Shown one piece after another: positions 32,779 to 42,051 of a DNA stretch of 64,000 bases. The DNA comes from Paenibacillus sp. Soil522. GTDB lineage: Bacteria; Bacillota; Bacilli; Paenibacillales; Paenibacillaceae. Where the stretch lies: NCBI RefSeq assembly GCF_001428245.1, contig NZ_LMRV01000088.1, positions 124,710 through 188,709 of the forward strand, written 5' to 3'. The notes under the pieces were generated by a model, which saw only the letters and a program-made list of their open reading frames with translations, was not told where the DNA came from and ran no database searches. Numbering within the stretch: position 1 is the stretch's first letter; every line of letters starts with the position of its first letter. The position numbers and the translations under genes are program-made.

Positions 32779-35034
32779 TTAATCAGGCTTGCGCATGGTC
32801 AAGCTTACGCGGCCTTTCTTCAAATCAACGCTTAGCACCCACACGGTTACTGTATCGCCAACGGATACCACATCCATCGGCCGCTTAACGAATTTATCGC
32901 TCAACTGAGAAATATGAACGAGACCGTCATTTTTGATGCCAATGTCGACAAAAGCGCCGAAGTCGATAACATTGCGCACCGTTCCATGAAGCTCCATCCC
33001 CGGCGTTAAGTCTTCAATGTTCAGCACATCCGTATGAAAAATCGGCGGAGGCAGCTCCTCGCGCGGATCACGTCCCGGCCTGAGCAGACTGTCCATAATA
33101 TCGCGCAAGGTCGGAACGCCCACACCAAGCGCAGGGGCAGTTCGTTCAGTATCAAGCTGAGCAAGCTTAGCCTTCAACTCCTCGGAACCCAGCTGCTTAA
33201 GCGTAAGGCCCAGCTCGCTGAACAGCTTGTCTACCACGTCATACGACTCAGGATGGATTGGTGTGCTGTCGAGCGGATTAACCGGTTCGGCGATCCGCAG
33301 AAACCCGATACACTGCTCGTACGACTTAGCGCCAAGGCGCGGCACCTTCTGCAGCTGCGTACGCTTTACAAAGCGGCCGTTCTCATCGCGGTATTTCACG
33401 ATGTTCTTCGCGATCGTAGCATTAATGCCCGCAACATAGGATAACAGTGATGCCGATGCGGTGTTCACATCAACTCCGACATGGTTAACAGCCGATTCGA
33501 CTACTCCGCCAAGCGTTTCATCGAGCCGCTTCTGACTCACGTCATGCTGATATTGGCCGACTCCGATTGCCTTTGGTTCAATTTTGACAAGCTCGGCAAG
33601 CGGGTCCTGCAGCCGGCGGGCAATCGATACCGCGCTGCGTTCTGCCACATCAAGCGCCGGGAACTCCTCCTGAGCGAGCTTAGAGGCCGAATAGACGCTC
33701 GCGCCCGCTTCATTGACAATAATGTACTTCAGCTCGGGGCCGTCCGCTGACGCCGCTTTACGCTTGCCTATTAAGGCAGCGATAAACTGCTCCGTTTCGC
33801 GCGAGGCCGTTCCGTTGCCGATGACGATCAATTCCACTTTATACTTGTCGATCAAGCTGTTGATCAGCTTCTCCGCTTCTGCCACCTTATTGTTAGGAGG
33901 CGTCGGATAGGAGACCGCGACCTCAAGCAGCTTTCCAATGTCGTCAATTACCGCCAGCTTACAGCCGGTACGAAACGCCGGATCTACACCGAGCACGATA
34001 TTACCCCTAACGGGCGGCTGAAGCAGCAGGTTTCGCAAGTTTTCGGAGAAGATCGAGATCGCATGCTCCTCTGCTTTCTCCGTCAATTCGCCGCGCACCT
34101 CGCGTTCTATGGAAGGCGAGATTAGACGCTTGTAACAATCTTCAATGACTGCAACAAGCACATCGCGTACAGACTGGATCGTACCGTTTCGCAGCAGCTT
34201 CCGCTGAATATGCTCATGGATACGGGCAGTTGGAACGTCGAAAGCGACACGCAGCACCTCCTCGCGCTCGCCCCTGTTAATGGCGAGCACGCGATGGGGC
34301 GGCAGCTTGCGAACCGGCTCCTGATAGCTGTAATACATTTCGTAAACCGATTCCTCGGCGGCGTTCTTTGCTTCCGTCTTTAGAAGCGCTTGATCGAACG
34401 TAAATTTGCGCACCCACGCGCGAATCGAAGCGTCATCTGCAATATTTTCGGCGATGATGTCCATAGCGCCGCTCAAGGCATCCTGCGCAGTCGGCACCCC
34501 TTTTTCCGTATTCACATAGCGGGCTGCTTCGGCAAGCGGATCACCGCTGCGGGGCTGCGACCACAGCCATTCAGACAGAGGCTCAAGCCCCCTTTCCTTC
34601 GCTACACTGGCACGCGTTTTGCGCTTTTGCCGGTAAGGACGGTAAAGATCCTCGATTTCCTGCAGCTTAACCGACTTATTGATATCCGTACGCAGCTCTT
34701 CCGTCAGCTTACCTTGCTCATCTATAAGACGAATAACCTCGCGCTTCCGCTCTTCCAGATTACGCATGTATTGCAGCTTCTCTTCAATCGATCTTAAGGC
34801 ATTCTCATCGAGCTCGCCGGTCATTTCCTTACGGTAACGGGCGATAAACGGAATCGTGTTGCCTTCATCGAGCAAGCTTACTGCCGATTTCACCTTTGTT
34901 ACCGGGAGGGATAACTCTGCGGCGATGCCGTTAATGATCCGTACGCTCTCAGCCGCTTTCTGCTCTGCTGTCAGCTTCTTCCCCTGCGCCTCTTCTGATT
35001 CCTCTGTAAAATGCTGTACCTTCGTATCCGCCAA
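32779..35034 (-). CDS. tex: Tex-family S1 RNA-binding protein (transcription accessory protein)
   Basis: 751 residues, normal for the family. Order: N-terminal helical Tex region (FIARYRKEMTGELDENALRS at about 60-80), YqgF/RuvC-like domain beginning near LGVDPAFRTGCKLAVID at about 345, helix-hairpin-helix segment (LLSYVAGINATIAKNIVKYR), and a C-terminal S1 domain (GMELHGTVRNVIDFGAFVDI ... KKGRVSLTMRKPD). Tex binds nucleic acids and is conserved across bacteria; its exact job remains unclear. Known as YdcI in B. subtilis. Confidence 0.95.
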   Translation of the reverse strand: MADTKVQHFTEESEEAQGKKLTAEQKAAESVRIINGIAAELSLPVTKVKSAVSLLDEGNTIPFIARYRKEMTGELDENALRSIEEKLQYMRNLEERKREVIRLIDEQGKLTEELRTDINKSVKLQEIEDLYRPYRQKRKTRASVAKERGLEPLSEWLWSQPRSGDPLAEAARYVNTEKGVPTAQDALSGAMDIIAENIADDASIRAWVRKFTFDQALLKTEAKNAAEESVYEMYYSYQEPVRKLPPHRVLAINRGEREEVLRVAFDVPTARIHEHIQRKLLRNGTIQSVRDVLVAVIEDCYKRLISPSIEREVRGELTEKAEEHAISIFSENLRNLLLQPPVRGNIVLGVDPAFRTGCKLAVIDDIGKLLEVAVSYPTPPNNKVAEAEKLINSLIDKYKVELIVIGNGTASRETEQFIAALIGKRKAASADGPELKYIIVNEAGASVYSASKLAQEEFPALDVAERSAVSIARRLQDPLAELVKIEPKAIGVGQYQHDVSQKRLDETLGGVVESAVNHVGVDVNTASASLLSYVAGINATIAKNIVKYRDENGRFVKRTQLQKVPRLGAKSYEQCIGFLRIAEPVNPLDSTPIHPESYDVVDKLFSELGLTLKQLGSEELKAKLAQLDTERTAPALGVGVPTLRDIMDSLLRPGRDPREELPPPIFHTDVLNIEDLTPGMELHGTVRNVIDFGAFVDIGIKNDGLVHISQLSDKFVKRPMDVVSVGDTVTVWVLSVDLKKGRVSLTMRKPD

Positions 35035-35057
35035 ACGTCATGCCCCTTCCTAATGCA

Positions 35058-35717
35058 TTATGCTCCCGTATACGGGTTGTTCGCCATTTCAAACCCTATC
35101 GTCGTACGTCCGCCATGTCCTGGATATACAATAACATCCGGACTTAGCTTGTACAGCTTCAAGCGAATGGAATCATACAAATCCCGCTCACGTCCGCCAG
35201 GCAGATCCGTGCGGCCAACCGACAATTTAAACAGCACATCGCCTGAGAATAGATGGCTGCCGCATAAGAAGCTGACGCTGCCGGGAGAATGCCCTGGTGT
35301 ATGCATGACCCGGAAGGATAAGCCGAGCAGATTTAAGTTTTGGCCTTCCGCAAGCGCGTATTCGGCCGCATCCGTCGAGAGAGGCGGCGTTACGTCCTGC
35401 CATCTCATCGAACCGTTCTTGCGCGGATCTGTCAGCCAATCCGCCTCCAGATCATGTATGTAGACAGGGCAATCAGCCGCCTTGCGCACCTCATCCACTC
35501 CGCCCATATGATCGAAATGGGCATGGGTCAGCAGGATAGCCTCCACCTTTACGCCTTCAAGACGCTCGAGCAGCTTTTTTGGATTCATGCCCGGATCAAT
35601 GACGATTGCCCGCTCCCTGGGCTGTTCGCTTTCGCTGGACGCAGGCTCCGTCACCGTAATCAAATACGCATTCGTTTGCAAAGGCCCTAATGTAAATGTT
35701 TCAATTCGCATATTCAT
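35058..35717 (-). CDS. MBL-fold metallo-hydrolase (YqgX/glyoxalase II-like)
   Basis: 219 residues. Zinc-binding motif THAHFDHMGG at about 82-91, further ligands in MHTPGHSPGSVSF and LFSGDVLF, and a C-terminal VYPGHGGRTTIGFE. This is the short single-domain glyoxalase-II-like group; substrate unknown. It stops 23 bp before tex and follows the thioredoxin-like gene by 13 bp, so tex may be cotranscribed with this upstream gene. Confidence 0.9.
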   Translation of the reverse strand: MNMRIETFTLGPLQTNAYLITVTEPASSESEQPRERAIVIDPGMNPKKLLERLEGVKVEAILLTHAHFDHMGGVDEVRKAADCPVYIHDLEADWLTDPRKNGSMRWQDVTPPLSTDAAEYALAEGQNLNLLGLSFRVMHTPGHSPGSVSFLCGSHLFSGDVLFKLSVGRTDLPGGRERDLYDSIRLKLYKLSPDVIVYPGHGGRTTIGFEMANNPYTGA

Positions 35718-35730
35718 ACTCCTGTCCCTT

Positions 35731-36297
35731 TTAAAACGACTCCAGCAAAGTGCGAAGCTCTTTCACAATAATGGACTGATAAGCTGTGCTTTCACCGTAA
35801 CGGCGGCCCATCTCTTGCCGGGTAACCGTAAGCTTCTCTTGATAATCAGCTGCTTCGCGGTCCGGATTTTCTTTCTTGAACGCAATCATCGCTTCCTGTA
35901 CATGGCTCGGACGCGGTCCCCATTGTCCAAGCACAGCTCCGCCTGTGTCCGCAAAAATAACAACCGGTACGGAACGGCCGCCCATCGTCAGAAATTGATC
36001 CATCGTATCGAGATGCTCTTCCATAATAAGCACCTCAGTAGGGATTCCGCTGTTCTCGAGCGCTTTGAACACGACAGGGATATTGCGCACGACATCACCG
36101 CACCAATCCGCCATCAAAATCAAAACGCGAAGATCGTCACGATTGTTTAGCGACTCAAAATACTCTTTATCACTCTCATCCGTCCAGATGAACTTTTCAG
36201 ACCAATCGGTAAACTGCTCTTTATTTTTTGTCATGCCGTCAATAAATTGCTGCGGACTAATTCCTTTGCCGAGCTTATCTGCTACGCTTTTGCTCAC
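35731..36297 (-). CDS. Thioredoxin-fold protein with degenerate active site (WCGDV)
   Basis: 188 residues from a GTG at 36297 with GAAGGATTATT upstream. Thioredoxin fold: LRVLILMADWCGDVVRNIP at about 56-74 and the cis-proline loop GRSVPVVIF at about 108-116. The usual CxxC is C-G-D-V, so only the first cysteine remains; such proteins cannot do a normal dithiol exchange but could use a single thiol. Upstream of the MBL hydrolase and probably cotranscribed. Similar proteins are common in Firmicutes under the name thioredoxin family protein. Confidence 0.85.
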   Translation of the reverse strand: MSKSVADKLGKGISPQQFIDGMTKNKEQFTDWSEKFIWTDESDKEYFESLNNRDDLRVLILMADWCGDVVRNIPVVFKALENSGIPTEVLIMEEHLDTMDQFLTMGGRSVPVVIFADTGGAVLGQWGPRPSHVQEAMIAFKKENPDREAADYQEKLTVTRQEMGRRYGESTAYQSIIVKELRTLLESF

Positions 36298-36359
36298 AAT
36301 AATCCTTCTTTCGTCTATTTAATGGTTAATCCATTCATGACGCATTCAACATTTTTCCA

Positions 36360-36980
36360 TTATACCGATTTGCCGCGCGAACGTACAAATTTGAACAGCA
36401 CATATACGATAAGCAGCGCTATTGCGATTAAAATGGCAGGCTGTACATATGGCGCGGCTTTTTCGTCGATTTTATCCCAATTCTCACCAAGCGTGCTTCC
36501 TAAATAAATAAATAAAATAGACCAGGGCAGCGAAGCCAGTGCTGTAAGAAGCGTAAATAATCCAAAATTCATGCGTGCCATACCAGCAGGAACGGAAATC
36601 ACCTGTCTCATCACCGGAACGAAGCGTGCCGTGAACACGATTCCAGCGCCGTACTTGTTGAACCATTTTTCAGCGGTGTCGACATGCTTCTGTTTGAGTT
36701 TAATATATTTCCCGTACTTCTCTACGATCGGACGTCCGCCGTATCTGCCAATCCAATAAAGGATCCAGTTTTGGCCAATCGCGCCGAGCGTGCCGAATAG
36801 AACAGCTCCCCAGAAGTTAATCTCCCCTTGCGATACAAGGTACCCCCCATAGCCCAATACGACTTCACTCGGAATCACTTCAATTAAAAGTCCAATTAAA
36901 ATGCCAAAATACCCTAAGCTTTCAACCCACTGCAGCGCACCATCCAAAATCCCATGAATCCATTCCATCTCTTCTCTCAA
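36360..36980 (-). CDS. DedA-family membrane protein
   Basis: 206 residues if it starts at the TTG at 36980 (AAAGGAAGGCGGA just upstream); an ATG four codons later is the alternative. Diagnostic DedA signature FTARFVPVMRQVISVPAG at about 118-135, plus EVIPSEVVLGYGG near residue 33 (acidic/proline membrane-entrant loop). Several membrane helices. Members of this family translocate undecaprenyl phosphate or other lipids; which applies here is unknown. Confidence 0.9.
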   Translation of the reverse strand: MREEMEWIHGILDGALQWVESLGYFGILIGLLIEVIPSEVVLGYGGYLVSQGEINFWGAVLFGTLGAIGQNWILYWIGRYGGRPIVEKYGKYIKLKQKHVDTAEKWFNKYGAGIVFTARFVPVMRQVISVPAGMARMNFGLFTLLTALASLPWSILFIYLGSTLGENWDKIDEKAAPYVQPAILIAIALLIVYVLFKFVRSRGKSV

Positions 36981-37135
36981 TCCGCCTTCCTTTAATAAAA
37001 TATAGCTTTCTCTTTCTACTCAGCGCTGAAGCTATTCTATCATACGATACGGACAGCCTTCCACTTTTGTCATGTGCTGTCAAGCTTACGCATAGACTAG
37101 CCTTAAATGATACGAATAGATGAGGTGATTGTTTC

Positions 37136-37582
37136 ATGTCCAAGATTTTTATTATAAGCAAACGGCAAATTCAATTGTTTATCGTCGTAGCAGCGTTAAT
37201 CATTTTGACCGGCGTTTACTTAAGCTGGGACCGGTCGCGAGAGGTTAGCGGACAGGCCTCGGAAGCTCGTGTCATCCAGCTGGTGACGGGCGAATACAAA
37301 ACGGAAACCGCCGACGGCAAGGAGCTGGAAGTGTACCGCTGGGACCCAGGCACTATTATCGTGAACAAAGGAGAGGCAATCGAGCTGCAAATTAACGGCG
37401 TGAACGGAAACAGTCATCCTTTTGTCGTGGAGGGCCTAGGGCTTCGTGGCGAAGTAACGAAGGGGAAGACCACGATTGTACGTTTTACGGCAGAGAAGGC
37501 GGGCACTTACCCCATTCTGTGCTTAACCCATACCGATATGCGTAACAGCGGACCGATGGTCGGCTATATCGTCGTGCAGTGA
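37136..37582 (+). CDS. Membrane-anchored cupredoxin-like copper protein
   Basis: 148 residues: signal-anchor helix at about 10-30, then a cupredoxin domain. Type-1 copper ligands are all present: His94 (GNSHPF), Cys129, His132 and Met135 (CLTHTDM). The C-x2-H-x2-M spacing fits plastocyanin/azurin-like sites. Expected on the outer face of the membrane, carrying electrons or binding copper. No oxidase or multicopper gene sits beside it. Confidence 0.85.
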   Translation: MSKIFIISKRQIQLFIVVAALIILTGVYLSWDRSREVSGQASEARVIQLVTGEYKTETADGKELEVYRWDPGTIIVNKGEAIELQINGVNGNSHPFVVEGLGLRGEVTKGKTTIVRFTAEKAGTYPILCLTHTDMRNSGPMVGYIVVQ

Positions 37583-37659
37583 CCGCATTATCCAGCTAAT
37601 CGAAGTGACCTGCTCCTCGCCATGCGCATACATATGGGATAGAGAGGAGTCGGTTTGCA

Positions 37660-37971
37660 ATGAAAGCTGATGCGCAAAAGCATTCCGCCGGCTATCCAAC
37701 CGCGCGAAAAATTCGCCGAGCCTGCAGCAACGAGCTGTACCGCACCGTCAAGCGGATGAAGCTGTGGATATCGAAGGAAAAGATGGAGAAGGCCGAAGAC
37801 ATTTATTTTAAAAAGGTTATTCTAAACCTGACCTGGATCTACGAAAATAAAAGCAACCGCAAGGTTCAATGCGATTGGTGGGAAGAGAATGTCAGCGCTG
37901 AAATTGCGGAGCTGTGGGAAGTTGATCGCTCTCAGCTATGCACTGCGTTTAGAGATGCGTACGGCGGGTAA
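37660..37971 (+). CDS. Hypothetical basic/acidic 103-residue protein
   Basis: ATG at 37660 with AGAGAGGAG about 10 bases upstream. Basic N-terminal half (ARKIRRACSNELYRTVKRMK) and Trp-rich acidic second half (QCDWWEENVSAEIAELWEVD). Mostly helical by eye; could be a small nucleic-acid-binding or spore protein. No family recognised. A good terminator follows. Confidence 0.7.
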   Translation: MKADAQKHSAGYPTARKIRRACSNELYRTVKRMKLWISKEKMEKAEDIYFKKVILNLTWIYENKSNRKVQCDWWEENVSAEIAELWEVDRSQLCTAFRDAYGG

Positions 37972-37989
37972 ACGCCGATTACACGCAAT

Positions 37990-38021
37990 GAGGCTACCCC
38001 GCCATTTTGCGGGATAGCCTC
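37990..38021 (+). terminator. Terminator after the 103-residue gene
   Basis: GAGGCTACCCCGC / GCGGGATAGCCTC with one mismatch, followed by TTGTCATTTT. Confidence 0.75.
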
Positions 38022-38058
38022 TTGTCATTTTATACAAGCTTTAGAATTAACTAATTAT

Positions 38059-38244
38059 TTATTTACTGACTTCCTTCAACCTGTCAACAGATACCGTTTT
38101 CGTATTCACAGGGTTGTTATTGACCATAACGGTGGCCATGCCGTTCGCTTGGTCTATATCCTCAATCCAAACCGAATCCTCGTCCAGTTTAACCAAAAAA
38201 GTCTGCTCCGACTCGTAAATCTGCATCGCACGCGCTGTATCCAT
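38059..38244 (-). CDS. sspH: Small acid-soluble spore protein, H-type
   Basis: 61 residues: MDTARAMQIYESEQTFLVKL then EDSVWIEDID and TKTVSVDRLKEV. The pattern MDxxRAxxIxES near the start and VxVxxLxE at the end matches SASP-H (about 59 residues). SspH is a minor spore-core protein made in the forespore. AGGAGG lies 10 bases upstream of ATG. I could not identify a convincing sigma-G promoter by eye. Confidence 0.85.
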   Translation of the reverse strand: MDTARAMQIYESEQTFLVKLDEDSVWIEDIDQANGMATVMVNNNPVNTKTVSVDRLKEVSK

Positions 38245-38298
38245 TCCGTCTATACCTCCTACCCTTTTCTAAGGAACATTTCCTAACGCGGTAAGCCT

Positions 38299-38481
38299 TT
38301 ACCTCGTTTCCTGATCCATCGTATCCGTCGTTGATTCGTCAATCAGGCCGTTCTGCAGCGTCACATTGCCGCCGCCTAATCCTTCATTTACCATCCTGTC
38401 GATATCCATAAAATAATCGTCCCGACCCTCATGCTTCGGATCTGCTGCTGCTTGCTTTTGATCATTATTTGTATCGGTCAC
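38299..38481 (-). CDS. Small acidic hypothetical protein (possible sporulation gene)
   Basis: 60 residues from the GTG at 38481, chosen because GGGAGGGTATCATT immediately precedes it; the open frame runs 126 bp further upstream, but that part has no site. Acidic, Gly/Asn/Asp-rich (RDDYFMDIDRMVNEGLGGGN), soluble. I recall similar short proteins in Paenibacillus without a function. Located between sspH and cls. Confidence 0.6.
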   Translation of the reverse strand: MTDTNNDQKQAAADPKHEGRDDYFMDIDRMVNEGLGGGNVTLQNGLIDESTTDTMDQETR

Positions 38482-38603
38482 AATGATACCCTCCCAAAAG
38501 TTTTGCGAACGCTGAGGCAGCTGCCTCTGCATTCGCTGTGACGGCTCGTTATGATAAGCCATTACGAAAAATATGCCCGAAATTGCAGTCAACCATGCAT
38601 CGG

Positions 38604-40034
38604 TCAAAGCAGCGGCGAGAGCATACGAAGGAGAGCCTCAGCCGCCTTTTGCCGCTTCGGACGGTTCATGAAGGCTTTGTGCTCCAGCTCCCGGCTTTGC
38701 CGCAAATCCTCTATAAAATCAGCTTCCAGACGGTTAATCGTTCCTTCATCAAAAAGCACCGCATTCAGCTCAAAATTGCTGTACAAGCTGCGCATGTCGA
38801 CATTCGCCGTCCCAACCATTCCCAGCATTTGATCTACGATCATCACCTTCGCATGAACGAAGCCTTTCTCGTAACGGTACACCCTCACTCCTGCTTCCAG
38901 CATGTCCTGTATATACGATAAAGTCGCCAGCAGCACGAGCCTGGAATCGGCTTTGCCCGGTATGATAAGCCTCACGTCCACACCGCTGAGCGCAGCTGTC
39001 CTGAGACCCATGATCAGACTGGGATCGGGAATAAAATACGGAGTGGTTATATAAATCCGTGTGTTCGCTGCCGTGATGGCCGCAAACATCACCTCGATGA
39101 TTTTGTGATCATGCTGTCCGGGCTTACTGGAGACGATCAATACACGTTCTTTCCCCTCGCAAAGATGCCGCGGCATATAAACGCTGCCATCCAGCTCTTC
39201 TTTCGCCGCAAAAGCCCAATCGTTCATGAACAGCTCCTGCAAATAATAGACGGAGTCGCCTTTTAAGCGCAAATGAGTATCGCGCCAGAAGCCCAACTTC
39301 GGATCTTTCCCTATATATTCATCGCCAATATTAATACCGCCGACAAAGCCTACCTTGCCGTCTACAACGACGATTTTCCGATGATTGCGATAATTTAATT
39401 TTCTGTCGAGCAAGGCGACCCGCGGCGGCAGAAAACAGCTCGTCCGAACGCCTGCTTGGCGCAGCTCGTCAATATAGGATTCACTCAAACGCAAGCTGCC
39501 GATTCCATCATATACCAACCGGACCTCTACACCCTCCCGGGCTTTTCGCGTCAGCACCTGCAAAAAACGTTTGCCTATATCATCATCACGAATCGTATAG
39601 TAGTCCATATGTATATGATGGCTTGCCTGCTCAAGCTGCTCTAATATCGCTTCAAACGTATCATGACCGTTCGTGAGCACTAGCGCTTCGTTGTTGCGGG
39701 TAACCGGAAACGGGACAAGCCCCGTAAGCATGGCATACAGCTTCTCTTGTCCCTTTAGCTGCTCGTTTCCCATATCAGCCGGCCCGCTGACCTTTTCTGA
39801 TATTTGGCTTGCGTAACGTACAGCCTCCTGCTTAAAGCGTTCTATACGCCTGCGCTTCGTAAAATCTTTCCCAAGCAAAATATATGCGATAAAACCGAGG
39901 ACCGGGAATACAAAAGCAAGCAGCAGCCACGCTGTCAGCTGTGCCGGACGTCGATGCTCCATTAAGAACACAGCCGCTATTTGAACAATATAAATGACTA
40001 GCGCCGCAATCAGCCAAATGCACCACAAAGCCAT
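38604..40034 (-). CDS. cls: Cardiolipin synthase
   Basis: 476 residues. Two N-terminal membrane helices (PLDc_N, residues 1-60) followed by two phospholipase-D domains, each with its HxK: NHRKIVVVDGKVGFVGG at about 215-231 and HAKVMIVDQMLGMVGTANVD at about 395-414. Makes cardiolipin from two phosphatidylglycerol molecules at the membrane. Monocistronic. Confidence 0.93.
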   Translation of the reverse strand: MALWCIWLIAALVIYIVQIAAVFLMEHRRPAQLTAWLLLAFVFPVLGFIAYILLGKDFTKRRRIERFKQEAVRYASQISEKVSGPADMGNEQLKGQEKLYAMLTGLVPFPVTRNNEALVLTNGHDTFEAILEQLEQASHHIHMDYYTIRDDDIGKRFLQVLTRKAREGVEVRLVYDGIGSLRLSESYIDELRQAGVRTSCFLPPRVALLDRKLNYRNHRKIVVVDGKVGFVGGINIGDEYIGKDPKLGFWRDTHLRLKGDSVYYLQELFMNDWAFAAKEELDGSVYMPRHLCEGKERVLIVSSKPGQHDHKIIEVMFAAITAANTRIYITTPYFIPDPSLIMGLRTAALSGVDVRLIIPGKADSRLVLLATLSYIQDMLEAGVRVYRYEKGFVHAKVMIVDQMLGMVGTANVDMRSLYSNFELNAVLFDEGTINRLEADFIEDLRQSRELEHKAFMNRPKRQKAAEALLRMLSPLL

Positions 40035-40125
40035 AAATACACCTCTTTTTCTCCTTGCCGAGGGGCCGCTGACAAGTGTCTCTAGTTTGAGCGCATGCTT
40101 CGATACGTATACTTATTTTCAAAAA

Positions 40126-40158
40126 AAGCCCACCGATTATTTCTATTCTGGCAGGCTT
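40126..40158 (-). terminator. Terminator overlapping the end of rmlD
   Basis: Minus strand AAGCCTGCC / GGTGGGCTT stem (two G-T pairs) followed by seven T. It starts inside the last codons and includes the stop of rmlD at 40143. Confidence 0.75.
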
Positions 40159-41018
40159 GGCTTTATAATATGATCGTTTTGTTTGAGAAAGTGGTTTAAC
40201 GCTTCACGCCATGGCCGCAGCAATTTTAGCCCGTTACTGCGAATGGCGGAATGATCCATAGCCGAATAGGCTGGTCTAGGCGCCGGTCTTGGGAAATCAG
40301 CCGTTGTACAGGGCTCCGCTGTAATGTCAGCGCCGCTTTTTTCAAAAATCACTTTGGCAAAATCAAACCATGAGCAAATTCCGCTATTGGAGGCATGGTA
40401 GATGCCGTAGAAATCGGTATGCACGAGCTCTAATAAGAAAGCAGCAAGATCATACGTATAGGTTGGCGATCCGATTTGATCTGCCACCACCTTGAGTTGT
40501 TCGCGTTCACCGGCTATTTTCAGCATCGTCTTCACAAAATTATTGCCGTATTTTCCAAATACCCATGAAGTGCGTACAATATAGAAACGATCGTGCAGCG
40601 TCTGTACGGCTTGCTCGCCGGCAAGCTTCGACATACCGTATACGGTTTGAGGATTGGTCTGGTCAAATTCATTGTACGGCGCTGTGCCTGTTCCATCAAA
40701 TACATAATCCGTGCTTATATAACAAAGCTTAGCGCCTGCCTCCCGGGCAGCAACCGCCACGTTGCGCGTTCCCGCTGCATTCACTCGAAAAGCCTCATCC
40801 CTTTCGGTCTCGGCTTTATCTACGGCAGTATAGGCTGCGCAGTGAATGACAACATCCGGACGGTGAAGCGTGAATAGATTGCGGCATGCTGGAAGGCTGG
40901 TAATGTCCAGCTCATGACGGCCGAAGCCAATGATGTCGGCAGTAGTTGACTGCCACTCCGTCAATTCACGTCCAAGCTGTCCATTCCCACCCGTAATGAC
41001 GATTTTTAATTTAGACAT
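40143..41018 (-). CDS. rmlD: dTDP-4-dehydrorhamnose reductase
   Basis: 291 residues from the ATG at 41018 (MSKLKIVITGGNGQLGREL). The ribosome binding site (CCGGAGGCG) lies in the last codons of rmlB, whose stop is one base away. SDR features: TGGNGQLG at about 9-16, CISTDYVFDG, YGMSKLAGE (YxxxK). Catalyses the last step of dTDP-L-rhamnose synthesis. Third of rmlC-rmlB-rmlD; rmlA is not in the window. Confidence 0.93.
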   Translation of the reverse strand: MSKLKIVITGGNGQLGRELTEWQSTTADIIGFGRHELDITSLPACRNLFTLHRPDVVIHCAAYTAVDKAETERDEAFRVNAAGTRNVAVAAREAGAKLCYISTDYVFDGTGTAPYNEFDQTNPQTVYGMSKLAGEQAVQTLHDRFYIVRTSWVFGKYGNNFVKTMLKIAGEREQLKVVADQIGSPTYTYDLAAFLLELVHTDFYGIYHASNSGICSWFDFAKVIFEKSGADITAEPCTTADFPRPAPRPAYSAMDHSAIRSNGLKLLRPWREALNHFLKQNDHIIKPSLPE

Positions 41019-41019
41019 G

Positions 41020-42042
41020 TTATCCGTTCGCCTCCGGGCGATATTTATACTTCGTATCATAGTATTGCCGATAAGTGCCGGACGCGACCTGCTCCATCCA
41101 TTCCGCATTGTTCACATACCAGCGAATCGTTTCCTTAATCCCGTCCTCGTAGTTGAATTTCGGCTGCCAGCCAAGCTCATTGCGGATCTTATCCGCATCG
41201 ATCGCATAGCGGCGGTCATGACCCAGACGGTCCTTCACAAACGAGATAAGCGTCTCCGGCTTCCCAAGCTCTTCAAGGATAGTGCCTATAACCTGCAGAT
41301 TGTTGCGCTCATTCCGGCCGCCTACGTTATACAGCTCACCGTCGCGCCCTTTGTGCAGTACCAGATCAATAGCGCTGCAGTGATCCTCTACATACAGCCA
41401 GTCACGAACATTGAGGCCATCCCCGTAAACCGGAAGCGATTTATCTTGCAGCGCATTTTGGATCATCAACGGAATCAGTTTTTCCGGGAACTGAAATGGA
41501 CCATAGTTGTTGGAGCAGCGTGTAATGTTGACATTCAGGCCGAATGTTTCGTGATAAGCTCTAACGAGCAAATCCGCACCCGCTTTGCTTGCCGAATACG
41601 GACTGTTTGGCGCAATAGGCGTTTCTTCAGTAAATAGCCCCGCAGCGCCAAGCGTACCGTAAACCTCATCTGTAGACACCTGAACGAACTTAGTGATGTT
41701 ATATTGCTTTGCCAAATCGAGCAGCGTTTGCGTACCGAGGATATTCGTCTGCACGAATATTTCCGGATGCAATATGCTTCGATCCACATGCGATTCAGCT
41801 GCAAAGTTGATGACTGCATCGACGCCTGCTGTGAATAACGGCTCCAGCTGCGTACGGTTTGCGATATCCGCTTTCACGAACGAATAGTTCGGGTACTGCT
41901 CGATCGAGCGCAGATTTTCCAGATTACCCGCATAAGTAAGCGCATCGACGTTGACAATCTCATAGCTGGGATAGCGTTTAATCATGTATAGAACAAAGTT
42001 GCTCCCTATAAAGCCGGCACCGCCGGTTACGAGTAATTTCAC
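41020..42042 (-). CDS. rmlB: dTDP-glucose 4,6-dehydratase
   Basis: 340 residues from a GTG at 42042; AAGGGTG at the end of rmlC is the ribosome binding site. TGGAGFIGSNFVLYMI at about 6-21, STDEVYGTLG and YSASKAGADLL (catalytic Tyr/Lys), full family length. Converts dTDP-glucose to the 4-keto-6-deoxy sugar. Nine bases separate it from rmlC. Confidence 0.95.
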   Translation of the reverse strand: MKLLVTGGAGFIGSNFVLYMIKRYPSYEIVNVDALTYAGNLENLRSIEQYPNYSFVKADIANRTQLEPLFTAGVDAVINFAAESHVDRSILHPEIFVQTNILGTQTLLDLAKQYNITKFVQVSTDEVYGTLGAAGLFTEETPIAPNSPYSASKAGADLLVRAYHETFGLNVNITRCSNNYGPFQFPEKLIPLMIQNALQDKSLPVYGDGLNVRDWLYVEDHCSAIDLVLHKGRDGELYNVGGRNERNNLQVIGTILEELGKPETLISFVKDRLGHDRRYAIDADKIRNELGWQPKFNYEDGIKETIRWYVNNAEWMEQVASGTYRQYYDTKYKYRPEANG

Positions 42043-42051
42043 GTGTCTGGC

